From Pricia antarctica (GTDB taxonomy: Bacteria; Bacteroidota; Bacteroidia; Flavobacteriales; Flavobacteriaceae), in NCBI GenBank assembly GCA_011050085.1, contig DRGL01000023.1, forward strand, positions 1 to 64,000: a stretch of DNA of 64,000 nucleotides. The letters run 5' to 3'. Below the pieces are notes generated by a model. The model did no database searches. It was not told the DNA's origin and was given only the letters and a program-made list of their open reading frames with translations. The position numbers and the translations under genes were made by a program. Of this stretch, positions 48,303 to 57,845 are shown piece by piece. Each line of letters starts with the position of its first letter. Position 1 is the stretch's first letter.

Positions 48303-48812
48303 ATGGAAAAGATAGGCATGGGCGGTAGTTGTCATTGGTGTACCGAAGCGATTTTTCAATCCTTAAAGGGGGTAGATAAAGTTGAACAAGGTTTTGTAGC
48401 TTCTGAAGCTAAGAACGGTATCTTCTCAGAGGCTGTATTGGTTCATTATAATAAAGCCATTATTCCGCTAAAAGACCTAATCGAAATCCACTTGCACACC
48501 CACGAGAGTACTTCCAATCATTCGATGCGCCAAAAATATCGCTCTGCGGTTTATTCATTTTCAGAGGCACAGCGTATGGAAGCCAAAATAATACTAATTG
48601 GATTACAACCAGATTTCGAACGCACCTTGATTACGGAAGTACTACCCTTCATGGCTTTTAAGCCATCAGATACGCAATTTTTCAACTATTACTATAGTGA
48701 TCCGAAAAAGCCATTTTGTAGAAATTACATACAGCCAAAATTAAAGCTTCTTCTAGAAAAATTTTCAGGTTCCATAAACGTTCAAGCAATATATTCAAGG
48801 CTTCACACCTAA
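48303..48812 (+). CDS. Divergent MsrA paralogue with altered active site
   Basis: This 169-residue protein aligns end to end with MsrA. The active-site motif is GGSCHWC where MsrA has GGGCFWC: the catalytic-position Cys10 and Cys13 stay, but Gly becomes Ser and the conserved Phe becomes His. The Asp-containing loop is shortened (HESTSNHSMRQKYRS, lacking the G-D-x-G step), and the FYEAESYHQ segment is replaced by FMAFKPSDTQFF. The Trp and the YRS core remain. It may have a different sulfoxide substrate or a sensing role. It lies 347 bases after msrA and is not overlapped by it. Confidence 0.82.
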   Translation: MEKIGMGGSCHWCTEAIFQSLKGVDKVEQGFVASEAKNGIFSEAVLVHYNKAIIPLKDLIEIHLHTHESTSNHSMRQKYRSAVYSFSEAQRMEAKIILIGLQPDFERTLITEVLPFMAFKPSDTQFFNYYYSDPKKPFCRNYIQPKLKLLLEKFSGSINVQAIYSRLHT

Positions 48813-48898
48813 ACTGGAACACCTGTTTGAAGTCATACACTCCGCAAAAAAGGGTGTCGGTTTTTAGAAATAGGGGATTGAATCTAAAAACTTACTAA

Positions 48899-48921
48899 AA
48901 AACCTTAAATTGGAAGGTTTT
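48899..48921 (+). other. Small hairpin in the uxuA leader
   Basis: Arms AAAACCTT and AAGGTTTT flank a 7-base loop, ending 14 bases before the uxuA ATG. It could be a weak terminator for the gene upstream or a leader element. Confidence 0.3.
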
Positions 48922-48934
48922 AAACAAGAATACA

Positions 48935-50122
48935 ATGGAATTGACATTAGAACAAACTTGGAGATGGTACGGGCCGAATGATTCCGTTTCATTATCGGAT
49001 ATTAAGCAAGCGGGTGCTACCGGAGTAGTATCTGCTTTGCACCATATACCGAACGGAGAAGTATGGCCCATTGATGAGATAGTAAAAAGAAAGGATGCTA
49101 TTGAACATATGGGACTTACATGGTCAGTTGTTGAGAGCGTACCAATTCATGAAGCTATTAAAACCCAAGCCGAAGGTTATAAAACCTATGTGGAAAATTA
49201 CAAAAGAACACTTTCCAATTTAGGGAAATGTGGTATTGACATTGTTTGCTATAACTTCATGCCCGTTCTCGATTGGACTAGAACCGATCTTAATTATGAA
49301 ATGGTGGATGGTTCTACAGCTTTACGTTTTGAGGCGGCAGCCTTTGCCGCTTTCGAACTGTTTTTATTGAAACGCCCAGGCGCAGAAAATGCATATACCG
49401 ATGTGCAAAAGGAAAATGCGGAACATTATTTTTCAAAGTTATCGGAGGATGCCAAAATAGAACTTTCGAACAATATTATTGCAGGACTTCCAGGTGCCGA
49501 AGAAGGTTATACTTTAGCAGAATTCAACACCATCTTAAAAACTTACGATTCCATAGGACCGGCAGAGCTTAAAAATCACTTATTTGAATTTTTGGGCCAG
49601 ATAATACCCGTTGCCGAGAAGGCAGGGGTATTGATGTGCATTCACCCCGATGACCCTCCGTTCCCCATTTTGGGGCTACCACGTGTGGTGAGCACAGAAA
49701 AGGATATCATAGAACTATATAATGCCGTTGATAGCCCTAACAATGGTCTTACCTTTTGCACAGGCTCTTTTGGTGTGCGTTCTGACAATAATTTGCCAGC
49801 AATGGTTGAGCGCTTGGGAAGTCGCATCCATTTTATTCACTTGCGGAGTACTGAACGTGATGCGGACGGTAATTTTCATGAGGCGAACCATCTTGAAGGT
49901 GACGTAGATATGTATGGTGTAATGAAAGCCTTGGTGATGGAACAGGGAAAGCGTAAATCAGAAGGAAGAAAAGACGTAAGAATGCCTATGCGACCTGACC
50001 ATGGCCATAAGATGCTCGATGATCTTCAAAAGAAAACGAATCCTGGTTATTCAGGAATCGGAAGATTAAGGGGCCTGGCGGAATTACGGGGATTGGAGAT
50101 GGGAATACGGAAATCGATCTAA
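48935..50122 (+). CDS. uxuA: Mannonate dehydratase UxuA
   Basis: This 395-residue TIM-barrel enzyme dehydrates D-mannonate to 2-keto-3-deoxygluconate in uronate (alginate, pectin, glucuronan) breakdown. It begins [20 protein letters not shown] and has [71 protein letters not shown] and [12 protein letters not shown], with the usual metal-binding His, Cys and Asp residues. The usual partner uxuB is not in view, so the pathway is split across the genome. Confidence 0.95.
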   Translation: MELTLEQTWRWYGPNDSVSLSDIKQAGATGVVSALHHIPNGEVWPIDEIVKRKDAIEHMGLTWSVVESVPIHEAIKTQAEGYKTYVENYKRTLSNLGKCGIDIVCYNFMPVLDWTRTDLNYEMVDGSTALRFEAAAFAAFELFLLKRPGAENAYTDVQKENAEHYFSKLSEDAKIELSNNIIAGLPGAEEGYTLAEFNTILKTYDSIGPAELKNHLFEFLGQIIPVAEKAGVLMCIHPDDPPFPILGLPRVVSTEKDIIELYNAVDSPNNGLTFCTGSFGVRSDNNLPAMVERLGSRIHFIHLRSTERDADGNFHEANHLEGDVDMYGVMKALVMEQGKRKSEGRKDVRMPMRPDHGHKMLDDLQKKTNPGYSGIGRLRGLAELRGLEMGIRKSI

Positions 50123-50331
50123 GTATTTTTATTGACTCACGCCGTAAGATTTTCAATTGCAGGTATCTTAGGATGAAAATCCCTGTTTTCAAGCATTAAT
50201 ACTGGCAGAAGGGGGAGTTTTCGGAGAACAAAATCGTAAAACTCAACAATAAAACCCTGAATTCGGTTAGAGGAATTTTACAGAATGATGGTTTTACATC
50301 CGCCATTTATGTACCAAAATATTTTTAAACT

Positions 50332-50365
50332 AAAAACCCCCGACATAGTAATGTCCGGGGTTTTT
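50332..50365. terminator. Bidirectional terminator between uxuA and the processing protease
   Basis: Arms of A5-C4-C-GACAT and ATGTC-C-G4-T5 pair over 14 positions with one C-C mismatch and loop AGTA. A- and T-runs flank it, so it can serve both convergent genes. It is 24 bases past the protease stop. Confidence 0.75.
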
Positions 50366-50388
50366 AATTTGATTTTTATCTTACAATC

Positions 50389-52575
50389 TTAATCCTTCGC
50401 CGCCAACTTGCCGTGCTCTAAACTATTGTTTTTCAAATCTTGTAATACGTTAACCGCTTCCTCAACGTATACATCTTTAGCGAGGTTTTTGTGCCACCGG
50501 TCCCGTTTCTCTTGCAAAACTGAATCTTTAACAAAAAGATCCTTTTCGTATTTTAAAGATTCAAAAGTTAACTTAGAATCGTAATCGGTGATAGTTTTAA
50601 AATATTTTGATTTTTCCTTTGCCTTTTCCTCATCGTTAACGTAGGCATCATAATTTAACGAAATAACCGTCTCATCCTGCTTCGATTTCAGCCATTTTGC
50701 ATTTTCTTCGATTAGCTTAATTTGGGCACTATTATCCATTCTCTTTTTGCTATTGGCAATCGTCCGGTCGTAATCTATGTATCCATTCCAAGCTTTATAA
50801 TTGGCGGGTGATATCTTATCCCATTTCAATGGATTCGATTGATCGCGTTCTCCCAAATCGATATAGCTATACTTGTCCGGTACAACGACATCGCTCTTAA
50901 CACCTTCTAACTGGGTAGAACCACCATTGATACGATAAAATTTCTGCGTTGTCAATTTAATCGCTCCTAAATCATCATGATCATTGCTGCGAACTATATT
51001 TTCTAAAGGAATTACATTCTGAACCGTACCCTTGCCGAAAGTTTGTTGGCTGCCTATGACAATAGCCCTTTTGTAATCTTGCATTGCCGCTGCTAAAATC
51101 TCGGATGCAGAGGCTGATAATTCGTTTACTAAAATGACCAGAGGACCATCCCATTGAATCCGTTCATCTTTGTCGTCGTATACATCTTTTCCCTTTCCAG
51201 AAGAGCGAACCTGTACGATTGGGCCATCCTTGATAAACAATCCTGCCATTTCGACTACAGTCTTTAACGAACCTCCACCATTATCGCGTAAATCAAGAAT
51301 TAGACCTTCTGCACCCGCCTCCTTCAAACGCTCAACTTCCTTAGCGACATCGGTGGCTGCATTACGTTCGGTATAATCATCGAAATCGACATAGAATTTC
51401 GGTAAATCAATCAATCCGAATTTTTGATTATCCTTAATTATATTCGCCGATTTCGCAAAAGATTCTTCCAACTCTACTACATCACGTGTCAAGGAAACCA
51501 CATCCATGGAACCATCAATTTTACGAACGGTCAAATCTACAGTGGTACCTTTGGCACCTTTTATCAATTTGATGGCATCGTCTAAGCGCATACCTACAAT
51601 ATTAATAGGCTCTTCGCCTTCTTGGCCGACCTTCAAAATCTCATCACCTACCTCTAACTGCCCATCACGCCAAACCGGCCCTCCAGAAATAATGTCTACA
51701 ATTTTAGCGCCCTCTGGCTTCTTTTGTAACCTAGCACCTATGCCTTCAAACTTACCGGACATACTAACATCGAACTTTTCTTTATCATCCGGCGCGAAAT
51801 AGTAGGTATGTGGATCAAATTCGTCAACAATGGTATTGATGTACTGTACAAACCAATCTTTACGTTCAAGGTCACTTACAAAATCAAAAAACTCGTCCAA
51901 GGTTTTCCTTGTGGATTCTCTTGAAAAGACTTCAGCCTCTTCTGGATTCATAGTCTCTTCAGAGATCTCATCATCTACTTCTTCTTCTAAAACATTTTGA
52001 TCTGCCTCATCAATTTCAAGCGGTTTTTCAATTTCTTCATCCTTAGTTGGCTTTCTGACTTTAGAATCATAAGTGCCCAAAGTGGCATACTTCAATTGCT
52101 GTCTCCATCGCTCCTTCAAGTCTTTTCTGGAAGCTGCGAAAGGTAATTTCTCATAGTCGATATCGATATTTTCCTTTTCGGTATAATCGAAAGGGGTATC
52201 GAGTACCTCTTTGTAGATACCCTTAGCATCTTCCATTCTTTGTATCAATCGATCATAAACCAGATTGAAAAAAGAAATGTCGGTGCTATTAATTTGATCG
52301 TCTATCTGAAATTTGAACTGCTCGAATTCCTTTATGTCCTCGGCTAAAAAATAGCGCTTTGTAGGGTCTATAACATCTATAAAATCCTCAAAAACGCTGA
52401 CTGAAAAATCATCGTCAATGGTTTTAGGTTCATAGTGCCCCTTTTCAAGAACATAGGTTATTAAATCCAACAATAACTTGTCCTTGTCGTCATTTTCAAA
52501 AGACTTGTTCGTAAAACTACAGGAAGCTACAGATAATAGCATTCCCATAAGTGCATAGGCGAGATTCCTTTTCAT
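50389..52575 (-). CDS. Carboxy-terminal processing (tail-specific) protease, S41 family
   Basis: This 728-residue lipoprotein (lipobox VASC, Cys19) resembles Prc/Tsp. It has an N-terminal helical domain, a PDZ domain (GKFEGIGARLQ then GDEILKVG), and the S41 protease core with LILDLRDNGGGSL and the Ser-Lys dyad in SASASEILAAAMQDYKRAIVIG and QTFGKGT. A C-terminal DUF3340-type helical region follows. An acidic insertion at about 175-225 (rich in Glu/Asp) is not typical of Prc. It trims or degrades envelope proteins. Confidence 0.93.
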   Translation of the reverse strand: MKRNLAYALMGMLLSVASCSFTNKSFENDDKDKLLLDLITYVLEKGHYEPKTIDDDFSVSVFEDFIDVIDPTKRYFLAEDIKEFEQFKFQIDDQINSTDISFFNLVYDRLIQRMEDAKGIYKEVLDTPFDYTEKENIDIDYEKLPFAASRKDLKERWRQQLKYATLGTYDSKVRKPTKDEEIEKPLEIDEADQNVLEEEVDDEISEETMNPEEAEVFSRESTRKTLDEFFDFVSDLERKDWFVQYINTIVDEFDPHTYYFAPDDKEKFDVSMSGKFEGIGARLQKKPEGAKIVDIISGGPVWRDGQLEVGDEILKVGQEGEEPINIVGMRLDDAIKLIKGAKGTTVDLTVRKIDGSMDVVSLTRDVVELEESFAKSANIIKDNQKFGLIDLPKFYVDFDDYTERNAATDVAKEVERLKEAGAEGLILDLRDNGGGSLKTVVEMAGLFIKDGPIVQVRSSGKGKDVYDDKDERIQWDGPLVILVNELSASASEILAAAMQDYKRAIVIGSQQTFGKGTVQNVIPLENIVRSNDHDDLGAIKLTTQKFYRINGGSTQLEGVKSDVVVPDKYSYIDLGERDQSNPLKWDKISPANYKAWNGYIDYDRTIANSKKRMDNSAQIKLIEENAKWLKSKQDETVISLNYDAYVNDEEKAKEKSKYFKTITDYDSKLTFESLKYEKDLFVKDSVLQEKRDRWHKNLAKDVYVEEAVNVLQDLKNNSLEHGKLAAKD

Positions 52576-52724
52576 AGATATTTAAGTTTCATTTGCTATC
52601 GACTGGTTCATAGCGACCATATATAGCGTACTTAGCATTAACCAATCCTCTAAGATACTGAAAAAACCATGCCACCTTGTGAGCGCTGCCATTAATATTT
52701 TGTTAAACGGAAGTAGAACCCGCG

Positions 52725-52756
52725 TTGACCGATATGCTTTGTAAAACGTATTTTTA
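52725..52756 (+). promoter_or_regulatory. Candidate promoter for surE
   Basis: A TTG at 52725-52727 and TATTTTTA at 52749-52756 (one mismatch to TAnnTTTG) are 21 bases apart, ending 18 bases before the surE ATG. Confidence 0.33.
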
Positions 52757-52774
52757 CCGTATAAATTATGCAAT

Positions 52775-53542
52775 ATGTCAAAACCTTTAATCTTAGTAAC
52801 GAACGATGATGGAATTACCGCTCCCGGTTTACGGAATCTGATTCGTTTTCTATCTGAGTTCGGTGAAATCATAGTGGTTGCCCCCGATAGTCCGCAGTCG
52901 GGTAAAGGCCACGCGATCACTGTGGATGACACCTTATTTCTGAACGATATGCCGGCCAATGATGGGGCAACAAAAGAGTACAGTTGCAGCGGCACACCTG
53001 CAGATTGTATCAAACTGGCACTGCGTGAATTATTAGATCGAAAGCCTGACCTATGCGTCAGCGGTATTAACCATGGATCAAACGCTTCGATAAACGTTAT
53101 ATACTCCGGTACCATGAGTGCAGCTATCGAAGCCGGCATAGAGGGTATACCATCGATTGGGTTTTCACTCTGCGATTTTGCATGGGAAGCCGATTTCAGC
53201 GCTGCGGAGGAGGCCATAAAATCGATAGTAAGGAAATCCCTTGAAAAAGGAATACCCGAAGGAGTTATTCTTAATGTCAACATCCCTAAAGTTTCAAAAG
53301 ATCAAATTAAGGGCATCAAGATCTGTCGTCAAGCACGTGCTAATTGGCGGGAGAAATTCGACAAAAGACAAAGTCCCTCTGGAAAGGATTACTACTGGCT
53401 CACCGGTGAGTTCGAGCTGTTGGATAATGGGCAGGATACTGACGAATCGGCATTGGCACAGCACTATATTTCCATTGTGCCCACACAATTCGATTTGACC
53501 GCTTACCATGCAATTCAGCAGTTGAATTCTTGGAAATTTTGA
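52775..53542 (+). CDS. surE: 5'/3'-nucleotidase SurE
   Basis: This 255-residue metal-dependent survival protein dephosphorylates nucleoside monophosphates. The active-site ILVTNDDGITAPG holds the Asp pair, followed by VVAPDSPQSGKGHAIT, CSGTPADCIKLAL and VSGINHGSN with the ligand Asn, and YSGTMSAAIEAGI. Length is normal. It is divergent from the processing protease and followed by a small membrane protein and lpxB. Confidence 0.95.
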   Translation: MSKPLILVTNDDGITAPGLRNLIRFLSEFGEIIVVAPDSPQSGKGHAITVDDTLFLNDMPANDGATKEYSCSGTPADCIKLALRELLDRKPDLCVSGINHGSNASINVIYSGTMSAAIEAGIEGIPSIGFSLCDFAWEADFSAAEEAIKSIVRKSLEKGIPEGVILNVNIPKVSKDQIKGIKICRQARANWREKFDKRQSPSGKDYYWLTGEFELLDNGQDTDESALAQHYISIVPTQFDLTAYHAIQQLNSWKF

Positions 53543-53589
53543 AACCTTTGATAGCGCTTAGCTTCTAATACAATACATTTACAACTATC

Positions 53590-53874
53590 ATGGATAAAAA
53601 GAAGGAACTTATAATCGGCTTTACAGTTGGTATCATTGCCAATACTATAGGCACCCTTTTGTATATTTTGTTATTTTCAAACCTTGGTGTTATGGAAACA
53701 TTTGAGGCCGCGGTGAAGCAGGGGCATGTAGGAAGTCTTTTAGCCTTGGGCGCAATCTTAAATCTCATTGCGTTTTTTGGCTTTTTAAAAATTCGAAGAG
53801 ATCAGCGTGCCAAAGGGGTACTCATAGCAACAATTTTGACCGCGTTGTTGATTCTCTATTATAAATTTTTCTAA
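53590..53874 (+). CDS. Small membrane protein, function unknown
   Basis: This 94-residue protein has three predicted membrane helices: about 8-30 (IIGFTVGIIANTIGTLLYIL), 48-68 and 75-93, with a Lys-rich N-terminus (MDKKKE) facing the cytoplasm. It lies between surE and lpxB on the same strand, 47 and 66 bases apart. I know no function. A TTG with a TACATTTA box 23 bases later precedes it. Confidence 0.75.
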   Translation: MDKKKELIIGFTVGIIANTIGTLLYILLFSNLGVMETFEAAVKQGHVGSLLALGAILNLIAFFGFLKIRRDQRAKGVLIATILTALLILYYKFF

Positions 53875-53940
53875 GAATAATCGATAAAAAATGTCCAAGC
53901 TCTTTTTTATTTGAGTCTGAGTTTGATTTTTGTATTTGAA

Positions 53941-55065
53941 ATGAAGTACTACCTCATATCTGGTGAAGCCTCAGGCGACCTGCACGGTTCAAATCTTATT
54001 AAAGCCTTAAAGGCGGAAGACCGTGATGCCAACATTCGCTGCTGGGGCGGCGATATGATGGAACAGGCTGGGGGAACCCTCGCCAAGCACTATAATGAAA
54101 TGGCCTTTATGGGCTTTTTCGAAGTTTTGCTGAATCTTCGGACTATTTCGAAAAATATTCAGTACTGTAAAGAAGATATACAAGAATTTAGACCCGATGT
54201 TGTTCTATTTATTGACTTTTCGGGTTTTAATCTTCGGATAGCCAAATGGGCGAAAGAGAAAGGATTTAAAACCAGTTACTACATTTCTCCCCAAATTTGG
54301 GCATCGCGTGAAGGTCGGATAAAGGATATAAAAAGAGATATCGACGCCATGTATGTCATTCTTCCCTTCGAAAAAGAGTTTTACGAAAAGAAACATAATT
54401 TTCCGGTACACTTTGTAGGTCACCCGTTAATAGATGCGATTAGCGACCGGAAATCTGTAGATCCCAAAGTTTTCCGCAATGCACATCAGCTACATCCCGA
54501 AAAACCTATCATAGCTTTATTACCAGGAAGCCGCAAGCAAGAGGTAAAAAAAATGCTCGATATCATGTTGTCTATTGTCGAAGATTTTACCCATTATCAA
54601 TTTGTTATCGGTGGGGCTCCTAGTCTTCAAGAAGAATTTTATGAACCTTTTCTAACTAATCCGAACGTTGATTTTGTAAGTAACGAAACCTACAACCTTT
54701 TAGAGGTTTCTTATGCAGCTTTGGTGACCAGCGGTACGGCAACCCTAGAGACCGCTATCTTTAAGGTACCCCAAGTAGTGTGCTACCGCGCCAACTGGTT
54801 ATCCTATCAAATTGCTAAGCGTATTATTACGCTCGAGTATATTTCGCTCGTCAACCTGATCATGGAAAAAGAAGTTGTGAAAGAACTAATTCAAGATGAT
54901 TTCAATACCAAAAATCTTAAAATTGCACTTTTCAAAATCTTAGACGGACCCGCTCGTGAAGCCCAGTTAGCAGCATATGACGTACTAAAACAAAAGCTTG
55001 GGGGAAAGGGAGCCAGCCAGAAGACAGCGGAGTTGATTGTCAAAGATTTGCAAAGCACCCATTAA
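53941..55065 (+). CDS. lpxB: Lipid-A-disaccharide synthase LpxB
   Basis: This 374-residue GT-B glycosyltransferase joins UDP-2,3-diacylglucosamine and lipid X to form the lipid A disaccharide. The start is put at the ATG at 53941 because LpxB begins MKYYLISGEASGDLHG; the frame is open ten codons earlier. Conserved segments are GGDMMEQAGG, MGFFEVL, VLFIDFSGFNLRIAKWAK, YYISPQIWASREGRI, LPGSRKQEVKKML and VTSGTATLETAIFKVPQVVCYR. Confidence 0.96.
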   Translation: MKYYLISGEASGDLHGSNLIKALKAEDRDANIRCWGGDMMEQAGGTLAKHYNEMAFMGFFEVLLNLRTISKNIQYCKEDIQEFRPDVVLFIDFSGFNLRIAKWAKEKGFKTSYYISPQIWASREGRIKDIKRDIDAMYVILPFEKEFYEKKHNFPVHFVGHPLIDAISDRKSVDPKVFRNAHQLHPEKPIIALLPGSRKQEVKKMLDIMLSIVEDFTHYQFVIGGAPSLQEEFYEPFLTNPNVDFVSNETYNLLEVSYAALVTSGTATLETAIFKVPQVVCYRANWLSYQIAKRIITLEYISLVNLIMEKEVVKELIQDDFNTKNLKIALFKILDGPAREAQLAAYDVLKQKLGGKGASQKTAELIVKDLQSTH

Positions 55066-55080
55066 TTTTCCTTAATTTTG
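55048..55080 (+). promoter_or_regulatory. Flavobacterial promoter for the NlpC/P60 gene
   Basis: TTG at 55048-55050 and TAATTTTG at 55073-55080 are 22 bases apart, a full consensus match. The -33 element lies inside the end of lpxB. The start codon is 27 bases downstream. Confidence 0.5.
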
Positions 55081-55106
55081 ATTGCCAAGAGCCTAATTCA
55101 TCTTGG

Positions 55107-55658
55107 ATGCTTCGGATAAGCCTATACATACTCCTCATAATTTTTATTTCCGGTTGTGGGTCAAAAAAAAGAACCACGGCCAAAACAACGCGTACCGTTT
55201 CTGTATCTGCCAAAAAAGAGATTGACTCACCAAAAGTCTCAAAGCCAAATAATCGTTCTACAATTTCTAAGCATACGAAAGCCGATGATATCGTTGATTC
55301 TGCCCTACAGTTTTCGGGGGTACGCTACAAATATGGCGGCACTACAAAAACTGGAATGGACTGCTCAGGACTTCTTTACGTTGCATTCGGCGAAAACAAT
55401 ATAAAGCTCCCCAGAGTATCGTACCATATGGCGGAAGAGGGTAAACACATCAGTTTACAAGAGGTTAGCAAAGGAGATCTTCTCTTTTTCAGGACGAGCA
55501 AACGCGCCAAACGCATAAATCATGTAGGTATGGTAGTGACTGTTGACAATGGGGAGGTAAAGTTCATTCATTCTTCGAGCTCTCGCGGCGTCATTGTCTC
55601 ATCACTGCGCGAAGGTTATTGGAACAGTGCCTTTGTAAGGGCAAAACGGGTACTCTAA
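55107..55658 (+). CDS. NlpC/P60 (C40) peptidase lipoprotein
   Basis: This 183-residue lipoprotein (lipobox ISGC, Cys17) has a basic Ser/Thr/Lys linker and a C-terminal NlpC/P60 domain from about residue 65. The catalytic Cys is in GMDCSGLLYVAF, the His in INHVGMVV and the third polar residue (His) in FIHSSSSRGV. It probably cleaves peptidoglycan stem peptides in the periplasm. It has its own promoter. Confidence 0.93.
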   Translation: MLRISLYILLIIFISGCGSKKRTTAKTTRTVSVSAKKEIDSPKVSKPNNRSTISKHTKADDIVDSALQFSGVRYKYGGTTKTGMDCSGLLYVAFGENNIKLPRVSYHMAEEGKHISLQEVSKGDLLFFRTSKRAKRINHVGMVVTVDNGEVKFIHSSSSRGVIVSSLREGYWNSAFVRAKRVL

Positions 55659-55793
55659 TCCCGAAAGTGAACGACAGGGGCCGTCTCAACCTAGAGGTTT
55701 AGCCATTCATCGATAATTCTTCGAATTTCAAATCGAAACCTTTCAAAATCAGTATTTTGTTGGGTATCATCACCGCTTCATCGCTAATCGACC

Positions 55794-57845
55794 ATGAACC
55801 TGTTACGATTTATTCCCATAAAACTGACTTTACTACTCATTTTAGGGATTCTTATTGGTGGATATTGGCAACCCGAGATTATAATACCTCTAATTTCCAC
55901 TGGTATTAGTCTTATACTTCTCGGATATATCTTTTATAGGGAAACACGCGCAAGCCCATTCAGTTTTAGGACTAGCAACTCGGCCATGTTCACAATATTG
56001 GTCGCGTTTACAACCATTTATATAGGGATTTTTGCCGTGTCATCGACCTTATCAAAAAACCGTGCCGGACATTATTCCCAATATACTCTTTCGGGAAACC
56101 ACATTTGGAAAATCAAAGTTGATGAAAGTCTCAAATCATCTGCCTATTCCGACCGCTATATCATTAAGGTATTAGCACTTGACCACGAAGTGACCTCAGG
56201 TAAGTTACTAATCAGTTTTCCTTTGGATACGGCAATACAAAAGCTAAGGGTAGATGATGAACTCATAGTATATGCCGAATTAGAGGCAATAGCCCCACCG
56301 TTGAACCCACATCAATTCGATTATAAGGCGTATTTAGAAAACTTAGGCATCGAAAACCAAATACGGATGCGAGGAAATAATTTTTTAATTTCTCCTAATC
56401 CTGTACTTACGCTCAATGGACTAGCGGCAAACTTTAGACATCGCATAATCGTCAACCTGAAGGGCACAGATTTCGGAACGGAGGAATTGGCAATCATTCA
56501 AGCGCTTTTACTTGGCCAGCGCAATGAAATTTCCGCAGCGACGTACGACGATTACAAAGATGCGGGCGCAGTACATATACTCGCCGTATCGGGTCTCCAT
56601 ATCGGTATTCTTCTATTATTATTACAATTTTTGTTACGCCCCTTGGAACGTCTCCCCAAAGGAAAAACTATCAAACTAATAGTAATCGTGGGTCTCCTTT
56701 GGGGCTTTGCATTACTAGCAGGCCTTTCAGCGTCTGTTGTACGTGCAGTAACCATGTTTACTTTTGTTGCGTATGCAATGTATCTTAACCGGCCTAGCAA
56801 TACATTTAATATTCTTGCACTCTCGATGTTCTTCATTCTTTTGGTAATCGATCCCCTTCTCATTTTTCAAGTCGGTTTTCAAATGAGCTATGCCGCTGTT
56901 TTTGCTATCGTATGGATGTATCCGTTACTAGAAAAACTATGGCGTCCTAAAAACCAAGTGGTCAAGTATTTTTGGCAATTACTCTCCGTTAGTATAGCGG
57001 CTCAGTTAGGGGTTTTACCCATTAGTCTGTTTTATTTCCATCAGTTCCCTGGATTGTTCTTTATCTCAAACCTTTTGATAGTTCCGGCATTGGGATTAAT
57101 TTTAGGACTGGGTATCTTGGTCATTGTCTTGGCCATTTTTAACCGTCTACCCGATATTTTAGTTACCGCATACGATACGCTAATCCGTTCGATGAATACG
57201 ATTATTGGCTGGGTCGCCGAACAGGAAGCCTTCGTTTTCAAAAATATATCTTTTGATGCCGTTCAATTGGTCTTGGCTTATATCGTCTTGATAACTGCCG
57301 TTTTTTTACTTTCAAAACCCAATTTCAAAAAGGTATTTGCCCTATCATCAGCCATAATAGGATTTCAGCTATGGCTATTTTTTGTTTCCTATCAAGCTCG
57401 CCAGAAGGAATCTCTATTTATCGCGCACCAAACAAAAAATACCATCTTATTACAACAGACCGGAAACCATGTTTCAGCCCTGACTGAAGATGCCATAGGA
57501 CTTAATCGGATAATGGCCGATTATGAAGTAGCCGAACGAATAACGACAATAGCACAACACCCCATAAAAAATGCCTATCAGTGGCGCGATAAAAAGCTAC
57601 TGATTGTCGATAGTGTAGCCATCTATCCACCCGCATACCGAAATCCGGATTATCTTTTGTTGACAAGTTCTCCAAAACTTAACTTAGAAAGGTTAATCGA
57701 TTCCGTACGCCCCAAAGCGATTATAGCTGACGGCAGCAACTACCGAAGTTATGTTGTACGTTGGAAAATTACATGTCAAAGGCGGAATTTGCCCTTTCAC
57801 TATACAGGCGAGTTAGGTGCCTACAACCTAGATGATTCTAATTAA
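55794..57845 (+). CDS. comEC: ComEC/Rec2-family DNA uptake channel
   Basis: This 683-residue polytopic protein carries an N-terminal DUF4131/OB-like soluble domain, then the competence domain with DAGAVHILAVSGLHIG at about 256-271 and GLSASVVRAVTMF, and about ten TM helices. ComEC is the inner membrane channel for single-strand DNA in natural transformation. The C-terminal 150 residues resemble a metallo-beta-lactamase end (YLLLTSSPKLNLERL, PKAIIADGSNY) but no HxHxDH nuclease motif is visible, as in some Bacteroidetes. It is convergent with the peptide transporter gene, overlapping by four bases. Confidence 0.92.
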   Translation: MNLLRFIPIKLTLLLILGILIGGYWQPEIIIPLISTGISLILLGYIFYRETRASPFSFRTSNSAMFTILVAFTTIYIGIFAVSSTLSKNRAGHYSQYTLSGNHIWKIKVDESLKSSAYSDRYIIKVLALDHEVTSGKLLISFPLDTAIQKLRVDDELIVYAELEAIAPPLNPHQFDYKAYLENLGIENQIRMRGNNFLISPNPVLTLNGLAANFRHRIIVNLKGTDFGTEELAIIQALLLGQRNEISAATYDDYKDAGAVHILAVSGLHIGILLLLLQFLLRPLERLPKGKTIKLIVIVGLLWGFALLAGLSASVVRAVTMFTFVAYAMYLNRPSNTFNILALSMFFILLVIDPLLIFQVGFQMSYAAVFAIVWMYPLLEKLWRPKNQVVKYFWQLLSVSIAAQLGVLPISLFYFHQFPGLFFISNLLIVPALGLILGLGILVIVLAIFNRLPDILVTAYDTLIRSMNTIIGWVAEQEAFVFKNISFDAVQLVLAYIVLITAVFLLSKPNFKKVFALSSAIIGFQLWLFFVSYQARQKESLFIAHQTKNTILLQQTGNHVSALTEDAIGLNRIMADYEVAERITTIAQHPIKNAYQWRDKKLLIVDSVAIYPPAYRNPDYLLLTSSPKLNLERLIDSVRPKAIIADGSNYRSYVVRWKITCQRRNLPFHYTGELGAYNLDDSN

